NCBI GenBank assembly: GCA_011046175.1
Contig: DSBB01000481.1
Coordinates: 1-6,014 of the forward strand
Origin: Candidatus Hydrogenedentota bacterium
GTDB taxonomy: Bacteria > Hydrogenedentota > Hydrogenedentia > Hydrogenedentales > CAITNO01
Direction: 5' to 3'
Length of the DNA stretch: 6,014 nucleotides
In this document: positions 1 to 6,014 of the stretch, piece by piece
How positions within the stretch are numbered: position 1 is the stretch's first letter
Layout of the letters: every line of letters starts with the position of its first letter
Notes under the pieces: model-generated
Databases searched by the model: none
Seen by the model: the letters and a program-made list of their open reading frames with translations, nothing else
What the model was told of the DNA's origin: nothing
Translations under genes and position numbers: made by a program

Positions 1-2382
1 GCACAGCAGCCCCGCGCTGAAATTATCATAGATTCTGAAGAGGAAATACTCGCCGCCCTTACGAAATCAAAAGACAAATCGGAGGCGGAAAGCGGCGCGC
101 ACCCCAGTGGAAAGCTTGCCGAAGCCGAGCGTCGTCACGAGGCCGAAGAGCGCCGCCGCGCCACGCGCGAAAAAGAACGGCAGCAAAAGAAAATAGAAGA
201 AAAATCGGGTCCGACAGTCTCGGATGTCGCCCCCGACCCTGAAGTGGTTGCCGAAGTAATACGAAAAAATGCGGAACGCCAACGGAAACTGCAAGAGCAA
301 AAAGAACAAAAGCAACGCAAACCTGAAGCCCGAAACAGCGACCGTCTTTCCACCTCGTTGGGCTCCATAGGATTTGATCCGATAGCCGGAGCGCCGCCGC
401 CGATTAAAGCCGGCGGCAAATCAGAAGCCGGGTTGAGCAAATCCGCCCGCAAAAAAGCAAAACGCGCGGAGCGCACCCGCATCCGCGAAGAAAATATACG
501 GCGCGAAGCCGCGGCAGCCGTCAAGGAGTTCCAGGCCGGCACAGCCATGGGCGGCGCGCGCAAAAGACGCAAGAAACGGCGCGAGGATAACGTGACTCAG
601 ACAATAGACCAGCCCATCGGCGGCATTATTGAAGTGGACGAAATGGTGACAGTGGAAGCGCTGGCCAATCTTATGGACATGCCGGTTAACGACCTTATCC
701 TCGCTCTGATGGATGAAGACATCGCCGCCAGTAAAAACCAAACGCTGGACATGGATACGGTGCGCACCATCGCTGACAGGCTTGGTTTCGAGGTACGCGT
801 CGTCATCCCCGAAGAAGAAGCGCTTTTCGCCGAGGAACCGGACGATCCCGCCGTTCTGGCCACCAGACCTCCTGTGGTAACGGTTATGGGACATGTTGAC
901 CACGGGAAAACGTCTCTCCTCGACGCGATACGCTCCACAAATGTGGCGGAGGGCGAAGCAGGCGGCATTACCCAGCACATCGCCGCTTACGATATCGAAG
1001 TGCAGGGTGGAAAGGTTACGTTTCTGGATACGCCCGGACATCAGGCTTTTACGCAAATGCGCGCCCGGGGCGCCCACGTTACCGATGTGGTCGTGCTGGT
1101 GGTGGCCGCAAACGACGGTGTCAAGCCGCAGACCATCGAGGCGATCAACCACGCCAAAGCGGCGGAAGTGCCCATTGTAGTCGCCATCAACAAATGCGAC
1201 CTTGAAAACGCGCAGCCCGATCGCGTGCGTCAGGAATTGACTCAGTACGGTTTGGTTGACGAAGCGTGGGGCGGCAAGACAATTATTAAAAACATCTCCG
1301 CAAAAATGAAGCAGGGCGTGGATGAATTGATGGAGATGCTGGTGCTTCAGGCGGAAATGCTTGAACTTAAGGCCAACTCTCAAAAACGCGCGCGAGGCGC
1401 GATTATCGAATCCGAAATCGCCGTGGGGCTGGGCCCCGTGGCATGGGTGCTGGTGCAAAACGGCACGTTGCGCGTGGGCGACACGTTCCTTGCGGGCTCC
1501 AGCTTTGGCCGCGTCCGTTCCATGACAAGCTGCCGCGGCGAGTATATTTTTGAAGCGGGACCGTCAACGCCCGTAGCCGTTACCGGATTCAACGCGCCGC
1601 CTGACGCGGGCGACATTTTTATCGTAACGCCTGACGAGCGCACGGCGCGCAATATCGCTGAAAAGCGGGCCGCCCGCGCCAAACTGAAACGTGGTCCCGC
1701 GACCCGCCACATGACCTTGGAAGACTTCCACGCGCGTTTCACAGGCCAAGAACAAAAGAAACTTAACGTCATCATCAAATCCGACGTGCAGGGGTCTGTT
1801 GACGTGCTTCGCACCAGCTTCGCAAAGATGGGCAACGAAGAAGTGTCCGTCCAAGTGGTGCATTCAGGCGTTGGCGGCATAAACGAATCAGATATTGCGC
1901 TCGCCGAAGCCAGCGACGCCGTCGTTATCGGATTCCACGTTACGGCAAACGCCAAGGTGCAAAAGATGGCGGAACAGGCGGGGGTTGAAATCCGTTGTTA
2001 CCGCATCATCTATGAGGCGCTGGACGATGTGCGCAATGCCCTTGAAGGCATGCTGACGCCCGATACGAAAGAAGTGGTCCTGGGACACGCCGAGGTGCGG
2101 CAGGTCTTCTCTTCCTCGGCATTGGGCAATATCGCCGGTTGTTACCAAACGGGCGGCGAATCGCAACGCGGCGCGTTGGCGCGACTTGTGCGCGACGGCG
2201 TTGTGGTCTATGAAGGCAGCATACTCTCGTTGCGGCGGCAGAAAGACGATGTTCGCTCGGTTGCCACGGGCTTCGAATGCGGCATAAAACTTGACAAATT
2301 TGACGACATCCATGTTGGTGATATAATCGAGGTATTCAAAATCGAGGCTGTGGCAAAAACGCTCGATCAGGAAACTTCGTGA
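1..2382 (+). CDS. infB: Translation initiation factor IF-2 (5' end outside window)
   Basis: GTPase that places initiator fMet-tRNA on the 30S subunit and promotes 50S joining in the cytoplasm. The frame is open from base 1, so the true start lies upstream; 793 residues are visible. Window residues 1-200 are a Lys/Arg/Glu-rich, low-complexity arm, typical of the variable IF2 N-terminus and probably coiled coil. Residues about 208-265 match the IF2 N-associated domain. The G domain has all its motifs: G1 GHVDHGKT (297-304), G2 GGITQHI (321-327), G3 DTPGH (343-347, with the catalytic His), G4 NKCD (397-400) and G5 SAK (433-435). A beta-barrel domain II follows (about 463-545), then the C1 core (about 583-690, with SDVQGSVD) and the tRNA-binding C2 domain (about 691-790, with IAGCY and FECGI). 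A GTG at 244 is in frame but has no Shine-Dalgarno and sits inside the arm, so I treat it as internal. The stop overlaps the start of the next gene by four bases. Identification is certain. Confidence 0.98.
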   Translation, partial: AQQPRAEIIIDSEEEILAALTKSKDKSEAESGAHPSGKLAEAERRHEAEERRRATREKERQQKKIEEKSGPTVSDVAPDPEVVAEVIRKNAERQRKLQEQKEQKQRKPEARNSDRLSTSLGSIGFDPIAGAPPPIKAGGKSEAGLSKSARKKAKRAERTRIREENIRREAAAAVKEFQAGTAMGGARKRRKKRREDNVTQTIDQPIGGIIEVDEMVTVEALANLMDMPVNDLILALMDEDIAASKNQTLDMDTVRTIADRLGFEVRVVIPEEEALFAEEPDDPAVLATRPPVVTVMGHVDHGKTSLLDAIRSTNVAEGEAGGITQHIAAYDIEVQGGKVTFLDTPGHQAFTQMRARGAHVTDVVVLVVAANDGVKPQTIEAINHAKAAEVPIVVAINKCDLENAQPDRVRQELTQYGLVDEAWGGKTIIKNISAKMKQGVDELMEMLVLQAEMLELKANSQKRARGAIIESEIAVGLGPVAWVLVQNGTLRVGDTFLAGSSFGRVRSMTSCRGEYIFEAGPSTPVAVTGFNAPPDAGDIFIVTPDERTARNIAEKRAARAKLKRGPATRHMTLEDFHARFTGQEQKKLNVIIKSDVQGSVDVLRTSFAKMGNEEVSVQVVHSGVGGINESDIALAEASDAVVIGFHVTANAKVQKMAEQAGVEIRCYRIIYEALDDVRNALEGMLTPDTKEVVLGHAEVRQVFSSSALGNIAGCYQTGGESQRGALARLVRDGVVVYEGSILSLRRQKDDVRSVATGFECGIKLDKFDDIHVGDIIEVFKIEAVAKTLDQETS
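2369..2372 (+). promoter_or_regulatory. Shine-Dalgarno of ylxP
   Basis: AGGA lies inside the last codons of infB, six bases before the GTG at 2379. It supports this non-ATG start, which has no nearby in-frame ATG as competitor. Confidence 0.55.
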
Positions 2383-2660
2383 CTATTGGCGCGTTGCAAC
2401 TTGACTTGCTGATTCCCGGCGCGCAGTCGCTCAAGGATAAAAGGCGGGTAATCAAAAGTCTCAAGGAGCGGCTTCATAATCGCTTCAACTGCTCCGTTGC
2501 TGAAATTGACTTTCAGGATACGTGGCGTCGGAGCCGCTTGGCGGTATGCATCATAGGCAATGATGTGCGGCATGTGAACAGCCAGTTAAGCAGCGTCGTC
2601 GCGTATGTGGCGGCAAACAGCGCCGCGGAACTGGCCGATTACAGGATCGAAATGTTATGA
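2379..2660 (+). CDS. ylxP: DUF503 / YlxP-like protein
   Basis: Small protein of 93 residues, the usual length for DUF503 (YlxP of Bacillus). Family landmarks are clear: the opening IGALQLDLLIPGAQSLKDKR, then VIKSLKERLHNRFNCSVAEI (residues about 24-43), FQDTWRRS, and a C-terminal helix ending in an acidic/hydrophobic tail. The family has a ferredoxin-like alpha/beta fold and is nearly always found between infB and rbfA. Its biochemical role is poorly settled; a link to ribosome assembly is inferred mainly from this location. The GTG start overlaps the infB stop (GTGA) and is preceded by AGGA at 2369-2372. The stop overlaps the next ATG (ATGA). Both junctions suggest translational coupling. There are no signal peptide or membrane segments. 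The family call is firm; the function remains open. Confidence 0.93.
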   Translation: MTIGALQLDLLIPGAQSLKDKRRVIKSLKERLHNRFNCSVAEIDFQDTWRRSRLAVCIIGNDVRHVNSQLSSVVAYVAANSAAELADYRIEML

Positions 2661-3997
2661 AACCCAAAGGAAGGCCGCTGCGCGTTGCGGCGCTTATCAA
2701 AGAAGAAATCGCAAAACTGTTGACAAAAGGGCTGAAAGACCCGCGCATCGGCTTCGTATCGGTCATGGATGTTCGCATGTCCAAAGACCTTCGCTACGCC
2801 AATGTTTATGTGAGTCTGTTCGGCGAAGCCGCGGAACGCAAAAGTTCGCTCGTAGGATTACAGCATTCCGCGGGATGGATTCGTCACGAGGTGGGCAAAT
2901 ATCTGCACATACGGGTCATCCCTGAAATCCGCTTTTTCCCGGACGATACGCTGGACAAGGTGTATCATCTCGAGGAGGTTTTTGAAGAGATTCATGCGGA
3001 ACAACAGCAACAGCCCATGCTGCAATTGTCACTCGGCGAAGTCGTTGACCTGTTGCGTGAAGGCAACATTTTTTATCTGGTATGCCATGAGAATCCCGAC
3101 GGCGACGCCGTGGGCGCCATGCTCGCGTTGCGGTTTATGTTGCAGGCCATGGGAAAGGCAAACATCAGCTGCGCCGCCGCAGACCCCATACCGCGCATAT
3201 ATCAGGACCTTCCGGGCGCCAAAACCGTTGTGAACGCCGACGCCGAACCGCCCAATTTTGACTTGGCCGTCCTGCTGGATTGCGGGCGCCGCGATCGTGT
3301 TGGAGCAATCGCCGATTATCTTGCGCCCGGGAAACGGCTGCTTATTATTGATCACCACCTCGAGCCGGGAGAACCCGGAGCATCCGGCCTTGTTGACCCG
3401 TCCTATGCCTCCACCGGTGAAATCGTCGCCGAATTGTTTGACGCGGCTGCAATCCCCGTCTCGCAGGATGCGGCGTTGTGCTTGTACGCCGCGGTGGCAA
3501 CGGATACCGGCGGATTTCGTTTTTCAAATACGACCGCGCGCACACACCATATTGCGGCGCGACTGCTGGAGACCGGCATTGACGTGCATCTTTGGAACAA
3601 TCGGTTTTTCAGCGACATGAATAGAAAGAAGTTTGAACTGATGCGGCGCGCTCTTTCCCGGGTTGAATTTCATGCAGGCTGCCGGGTCGCCTTGTCATGG
3701 ATAACCAGCGGGGATCTGGAAGACCTTGAAGCGCGGCAGGAAGAAGTGGAGAATCTGGTTAATTATTGGCAAAACGTGGACACAGTAAGCGTGGCCATAA
3801 TATTCAAGAGTTTTGATCCGAACACGACCAAGGTGAGTTTTCGCTCGGATGCATCCTTTGACAGCGCCGCGTTCCTCCGGCAATTCGGCGGCGGCGGTCA
3901 TGCGCCCGCCGCAGGGGCCACACTTGATATGCCCCTTGAACAAGCAAAGGACACCGTACTCAAGGCGCTCCTTGATGAATTGCGTTCGGGCGAATAA
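2657..3997 (+). CDS. rbfA-nrnA: Fusion of 30S maturation factor RbfA with NrnA-like DHH/DHHA1 phosphoesterase
   Basis: One 446-residue frame carries two proteins that are normally separate. Residues 1 to about 113 are a complete RbfA (usual length about 115-130). This KH-fold cold-shock factor binds 16S rRNA late in 30S assembly; visible landmarks are DPRIGFVSVMDVRMSKDLRYA (split over 28-48), RHEVGKYL (76-83) and PEIRFFPDDTLD (89-100). A short linker, AEQQQQP (114-120), leads to a complete NrnA-type enzyme of 326 residues. Its DHH metal-site motifs are intact: HENPDGD (144-150), D208 in LLDCG, DHH (232-234) and D283 in TDTGGFRFS. The DHHA1 substrate-binding motif GGGGH is at 411-415. NrnA proteins degrade 2-5-nt RNAs and often dephosphorylate pAp. 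The start ATG overlaps the ylxP stop, with a weak AGGA at 2643-2646. M121 (ATG at 3017) is where a stand-alone NrnA would begin, so internal initiation is possible. A lost stop or assembly error is the main alternative to a true fusion. Both domain assignments are firm; one-polypeptide expression is inferred. Confidence 0.93.
   Translation: MKPKGRPLRVAALIKEEIAKLLTKGLKDPRIGFVSVMDVRMSKDLRYANVYVSLFGEAAERKSSLVGLQHSAGWIRHEVGKYLHIRVIPEIRFFPDDTLDKVYHLEEVFEEIHAEQQQQPMLQLSLGEVVDLLREGNIFYLVCHENPDGDAVGAMLALRFMLQAMGKANISCAAADPIPRIYQDLPGAKTVVNADAEPPNFDLAVLLDCGRRDRVGAIADYLAPGKRLLIIDHHLEPGEPGASGLVDPSYASTGEIVAELFDAAAIPVSQDAALCLYAAVATDTGGFRFSNTTARTHHIAARLLETGIDVHLWNNRFFSDMNRKKFELMRRALSRVEFHAGCRVALSWITSGDLEDLEARQEEVENLVNYWQNVDTVSVAIIFKSFDPNTTKVSFRSDASFDSAAFLRQFGGGGHAPAAGATLDMPLEQAKDTVLKALLDELRSGE
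2973..2978 (+). promoter_or_regulatory. Shine-Dalgarno-like AGGAGG at the RbfA/DHH junction
   Basis: A perfect AGGAGG lies in the end of the RbfA domain. It is 38 bases before the in-frame ATG of M121, which is too far for normal initiation. Nearer candidates are an out-of-frame ATG at 2994 and an in-frame ATT at 2990. It may be a relic of a separate nrnA ribosome binding site, a pause site, or simply the codons for Glu-Glu-Val. Function is uncertain. Confidence 0.2.
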
Positions 3998-4123
3998 GCG
4001 CCCACGCGCGCTGATGATCTTGACGGCAGACTTTTCCCCCGCTGCCCACATGAAGGCATTGCAGTATCTCCCGGCGTGGCCGACAGGTCTGAAATCACGG
4101 CATACAAGAAAGAATCGTAATAA
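3998..4123 (+). other. Intergenic gap between rbfA-nrnA and truB
   Basis: These 126 bases are the only non-coding stretch of any size in the window. I saw only a four-base-pair hairpin (CGGC-GTG-GCCG near 4075), with no T-run, so no terminator. A TTGACG at 4020-4025 resembles a -35 box but has no -10 box at normal spacing. A 37-codon frame (4014-4127) ends in an ATGA overlap with truB but looks like no known protein. The final part, AAGAAAGAA (4106-4114), is a weak Shine-Dalgarno for truB. Confidence 0.6.
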
Positions 4124-5020
4124 ATGAATGGCATCCTTTTAGTTGACAAGCCCCAGGGCATGACTTCCCATGACGTGGTGGACGCGCTGCGCAAGGCGTC
4201 CCGCATCCGACGCATCGGCCATACGGGCACCCTCGATCCCCGCGCCACGGGGCTGCTTATTCTGTGCATTGGGCAGGCAACACGTTTGTCACAGTTCTTC
4301 TCCGACTTGGACAAGGCTTATGAAGGCGTGATGCGGCTTGGTGTTGAAACAAGTTCCCATGATTTGGACGGTGAAGTGCGCGCAGAAAATCCCGTGCCGG
4401 AGACATTAACCCGTGAGGCTATCGGCGCCGTGTGCGGCGAATTCGTGGGCGACATCAAGCAGATTCCGCCAATGGTCAGCGCCATAAAAATCGGCGGCAG
4501 GCGTCTTTACAAAATTGCCCGGGACGGCGGTGAAATCGAGCGGCCCGCCCGGCCCGTTACCATACATTGTTTTGATGTCACCTGCTGGAACCCGCCCGAT
4601 GCGGGAATTCGCGTGGCCTGTTCCAGCGGCGCTTATGTGCGCACACTGTGCCATGACGTGGGGCGGCAAATCGGTTGCGGCGCGGCTCTGGCGCAGTTGA
4701 GACGCATGCGGGTTGGTCGTTATTCGGTGGAAAACGCCGCGCCCCTTGACGCTTTTGCAGTTCCGGAGGATGTAAGCGCGCGCCTCATCCCAATGGATGA
4801 CGCGCTGGACATGCCTGAGGCAAGGGTGGACGCCGCCCGCGCCGCGATCGTGCGCTCAGGCGGGGCCGTCTCCACCAACGCGCTGCCTGCGCCCTGTCCG
4901 GTGACCACCGGCTTGGTGCAAATAAAGGACAGCGCGGGGAAACTCATCGCCATCGCGCAGGCACAACCCACCGCCATGGGCGCGCGCCTCCAGCCCAAAC
5001 GCGTATTCGGAGGCAAGTGA
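4124..5020 (+). CDS. truB: tRNA pseudouridine-55 synthase TruB
   Basis: Converts U55 of the tRNA T-loop to pseudouridine and also acts as a tRNA folding chaperone, in the cytoplasm. At 298 residues it has normal length. The N-terminal NGILLVDKPQGMTSHDVV is diagnostic. The catalytic aspartate is D38 in GHTGTLDPRATGLL (32-45). The conserved Tyr that stacks on the target base is Y66 in KAYEG. The KIGGRRLYKIARDG segment (122-135) and CSSGAYVRTLCHDVG (166-180, with R173) complete the active site. The last 65 residues form the TruB C-terminal PUA-like domain, ending in the typical PKRVF. The start is well fixed: two in-frame TAA codons (4118-4123) immediately precede the ATG. The Shine-Dalgarno is weak (AAGAAAGAA at 4106-4114). 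It follows rbfA-nrnA after a 126-base gap and is three bases from ribF. Identification is certain. Confidence 0.98.
   Translation: MNGILLVDKPQGMTSHDVVDALRKASRIRRIGHTGTLDPRATGLLILCIGQATRLSQFFSDLDKAYEGVMRLGVETSSHDLDGEVRAENPVPETLTREAIGAVCGEFVGDIKQIPPMVSAIKIGGRRLYKIARDGGEIERPARPVTIHCFDVTCWNPPDAGIRVACSSGAYVRTLCHDVGRQIGCGAALAQLRRMRVGRYSVENAAPLDAFAVPEDVSARLIPMDDALDMPEARVDAARAAIVRSGGAVSTNALPAPCPVTTGLVQIKDSAGKLIAIAQAQPTAMGARLQPKRVFGGK
5009..5013 (+). promoter_or_regulatory. Shine-Dalgarno of ribF
   Basis: GGAGG lies within the last codons of truB, ten bases before the ATG at 5024. It favours that ATG over the in-frame ATG at 5054 (M11), which has no comparable site. Confidence 0.65.
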
Positions 5021-5023
5021 ACC

Positions 5024-5947
5024 ATGCGCGTCATCCCGGATGTCAGATCAACTATGGAACAGTATCCACGGATGGTCCTGACCGTGGGTTGTTTTGACGG
5101 CGTTCATCTGGGCCATCAACAGATTTTGAATGCGCTGGTTGAACAGTCCCGCGCTATTGACGGCACGCCCGCCGTGATGACGCTCGAGCCCCACCCGCGC
5201 CGGTATTTCGCTCCTGAAAACGCGCCCAATATTCTGACCCCCAACAGCATGAAATACCGGCTCCTCGAAAAACACGGCGTAGAGGCATTGTATATCCTGC
5301 CATTCGATGAGGAAACGGCCAACATGTCCCCGCAAAATTTTGTGGAAACCATGCTGGTCGCAAAATGCCAAGCAACAATGGTCATCGTGGGGCATGACTT
5401 CGCCTTTGGTCACAACGCCGCAGGGGATTATGAGTATCTTAACAACGCCGGGAAACACTATGGTTTTGAAACGCGTCAGATACCGCCGCTTATCATTGGC
5501 GGTCAACGGGTAAGCAGCACGTTGCTGCGCGAGCGGGTCATACAGGGCGAAGTGGAGCATCTTGATCAGTTTCTGGGTCGCCCTTTCTCGCTGTGCGGCA
5601 GGGTGGTTCCTGGCCGGGGCATCGGCAGGGCGCTGGGATTTCCCACAGCCAACCTCGACATTGGCGATTGCGTGGCGCCCGCGCATGGCGTATACGCGGC
5701 GAAAGCCGTCGTGGAAGGCGTTGCGCGCGTGGCTGCGGTAAACATCGGCATCGCTCCCACCATCCGCGACACGCATCCCCTTGTCGAGGCGCATTTACTC
5801 GACTTCGCCGGCGCGCTGGGCGACGTGGAAATGGAACTCTTCTTATACAAAAGGCTGCGTCCCGAAAAAAAATTCGTTTCCCGCGACGCGCTGATTGCCG
5901 CCATTGCCGCCGACGTACAATACATCCGCAACTATTTTGGCGTCTAA
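5024..5947 (+). CDS. ribF: Bifunctional riboflavin kinase / FAD synthetase RibF
   Basis: Phosphorylates riboflavin to FMN and adenylates FMN to FAD; cytoplasmic. At 307 residues it has the usual length for the two-domain bacterial enzyme. The N-terminal nucleotidyltransferase domain (about 1-185) carries GCFDGVHLGHQ (22-32), EPHPRRYF (55-62), VGHDFAFGHNAAGD (122-135) and RVSSTLLRERV (162-172). The C-terminal flavokinase domain carries GRGIGRALGFPTANL (197-211, PTAN 207-210), HGVYAA (221-226), VNIGIAPTI (239-247) and the catalytic Glu E255 in VEAHLLDF. Two small departures from consensus are VEAH for VETH, and ALGD where LYG is common; neither removes a catalytic residue. The start is set by GGAGG at 5009-5013. 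The gene follows truB by three bases, so it is co-transcribed. Its TAA overlaps the stop of the convergent gene on the other strand. A run of eight A (5865-5872) is a possible error-prone spot but the frame stays intact. Identification is certain. Confidence 0.98.
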   Translation: MRVIPDVRSTMEQYPRMVLTVGCFDGVHLGHQQILNALVEQSRAIDGTPAVMTLEPHPRRYFAPENAPNILTPNSMKYRLLEKHGVEALYILPFDEETANMSPQNFVETMLVAKCQATMVIVGHDFAFGHNAAGDYEYLNNAGKHYGFETRQIPPLIIGGQRVSSTLLRERVIQGEVEHLDQFLGRPFSLCGRVVPGRGIGRALGFPTANLDIGDCVAPAHGVYAAKAVVEGVARVAAVNIGIAPTIRDTHPLVEAHLLDFAGALGDVEMELFLYKRLRPEKKFVSRDALIAAIAADVQYIRNYFGV

Positions 5948-6014
5948 AACATCGCCTCCATCTCGGCAGGCGGCACGCCGTTTTCGTCCCACCCCCGCTC
6001 TTCATAATACAGGC
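5944..6014 (-). CDS. C-terminal end of a probable aldehyde:ferredoxin oxidoreductase family protein (partial)
   Basis: On the minus strand a frame enters from base 6014 and ends with TAG at 5944-5946, giving 22 visible residues. They include YYEERGWDENGVP followed by PAEMEAMF. A Tyr-Tyr pair followed by RGWD-x-NG-x-P a few residues from the C-terminus is the typical tail of the tungsten/molybdopterin aldehyde:ferredoxin oxidoreductase family (including YdhV-like members), which oxidise aldehydes with ferredoxin in anaerobes. Most family members end in a longer LxxLGL-like tail, so this one is slightly short. The stop overlaps the ribF TAA by three bases and the genes converge. The rest of the gene, including its cofactor and iron-sulfur ligands, is outside the window. 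The call rests on a short motif only; an unrelated protein is possible but less likely. Confidence 0.68.
   Translation of the reverse strand, partial: LYYEERGWDENGVPPAEMEAMF

Noticed and set aside
421..1458. Long antisense frame (345 codons) opposite infB
   Set aside because: It is His/Phe/Cys-rich with no recognisable motif, and it mirrors the G domain of infB. This is a by-product of GC-rich codon use.
244..2382. infB starting at the GTG at 244
   Set aside because: The frame is open from base 1 with IF2-like charged sequence, and there is no Shine-Dalgarno before 244. The gene is cut by the window edge instead.
4020..4070. Promoter for truB (TTGACG)
   Set aside because: No -10-like hexamer occurs at 16-18 bases from it.
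3849..4127. A 92-codon plus-strand frame across the end of rbfA-nrnA
   Set aside because: Most of it overlaps the conserved DHHA1 region in another frame, and the protein resembles nothing known. Only the last 37 codons are noted as a weak possibility.
5048..5794. Antisense frame of 248 codons opposite ribF
   Set aside because: No family features and no start signal; it lies entirely inside the well-supported ribF.
5968..5984. Possible intrinsic terminator after ribF (short GC stem followed by TTTT)
   Set aside because: The stem is only about four to six pairs, some of them G-U, with four T residues, and it lies within the coding sequence of the convergent gene. Too weak to call.
5538..6005. 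Minus-strand frame of 155 codons at the right end
   Set aside because: Arg/Cys-rich with no family features. A different minus-strand frame in 5944-6014 carries the oxidoreductase-like tail and ends at the ribF stop.

Overview
The window is a stretch of a bacterial translation / RNA-maturation operon. Five protein-coding units lie head to tail on the plus strand, and a sixth gene enters from the right on the minus strand. The plus-strand order is infB (5' end outside the window), ylxP (DUF503), a single reading frame that joins rbfA to an nrnA-type DHH phosphoesterase, truB, and ribF. This is the widespread infB-ylxP-rbfA-(nrnA)-truB-ribF order of Firmicutes and many other phyla. The unusual point is that RbfA and the DHH enzyme form one 446-residue protein with no stop codon between them.

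Layout: 1-2382 is infB, including its charged N-terminal arm and all five G motifs. 2379-2660 is ylxP, which starts on a GTG overlapping the infB stop. 2657-3997 is the rbfA-nrnA fusion, which starts on an ATG overlapping the ylxP stop. 3998-4123 is the only real gap (126 bases). 4124-5020 is truB. 5024-5947 is ribF, three bases after truB and behind a good Shine-Dalgarno. 5944-6014, minus strand, is the last 22 residues of a gene resembling the tungsten aldehyde:ferredoxin oxidoreductase family; its stop codon overlaps that of ribF.

How the genes work together: IF2 positions initiator tRNA and joins the subunits. RbfA matures the 30S subunit. The DHH domain should remove very short RNAs and/or pAp. 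TruB makes the T-loop pseudouridine of tRNA. RibF makes FMN and FAD and is a common operon passenger. The four-base overlaps suggest translational coupling of infB, ylxP and rbfA-nrnA. No strong promoter or intrinsic terminator was seen in the window, so the operon promoter probably lies upstream of position 1.

Organism: the sequence is GC-rich by eye (not counted). The gene order together with DUF503 excludes a typical gammaproteobacterium, and the oxidoreductase tail hints at an anaerobe. An uncultured lineage such as those around Hydrogenedentes, Lentisphaerae or Planctomycetes would fit, but this is a guess. Apart from the gene fusion and the overlapping convergent gene ends, the region looks like ordinary core genome. 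I saw no mobile elements, CRISPR arrays, rRNA or tRNA genes.
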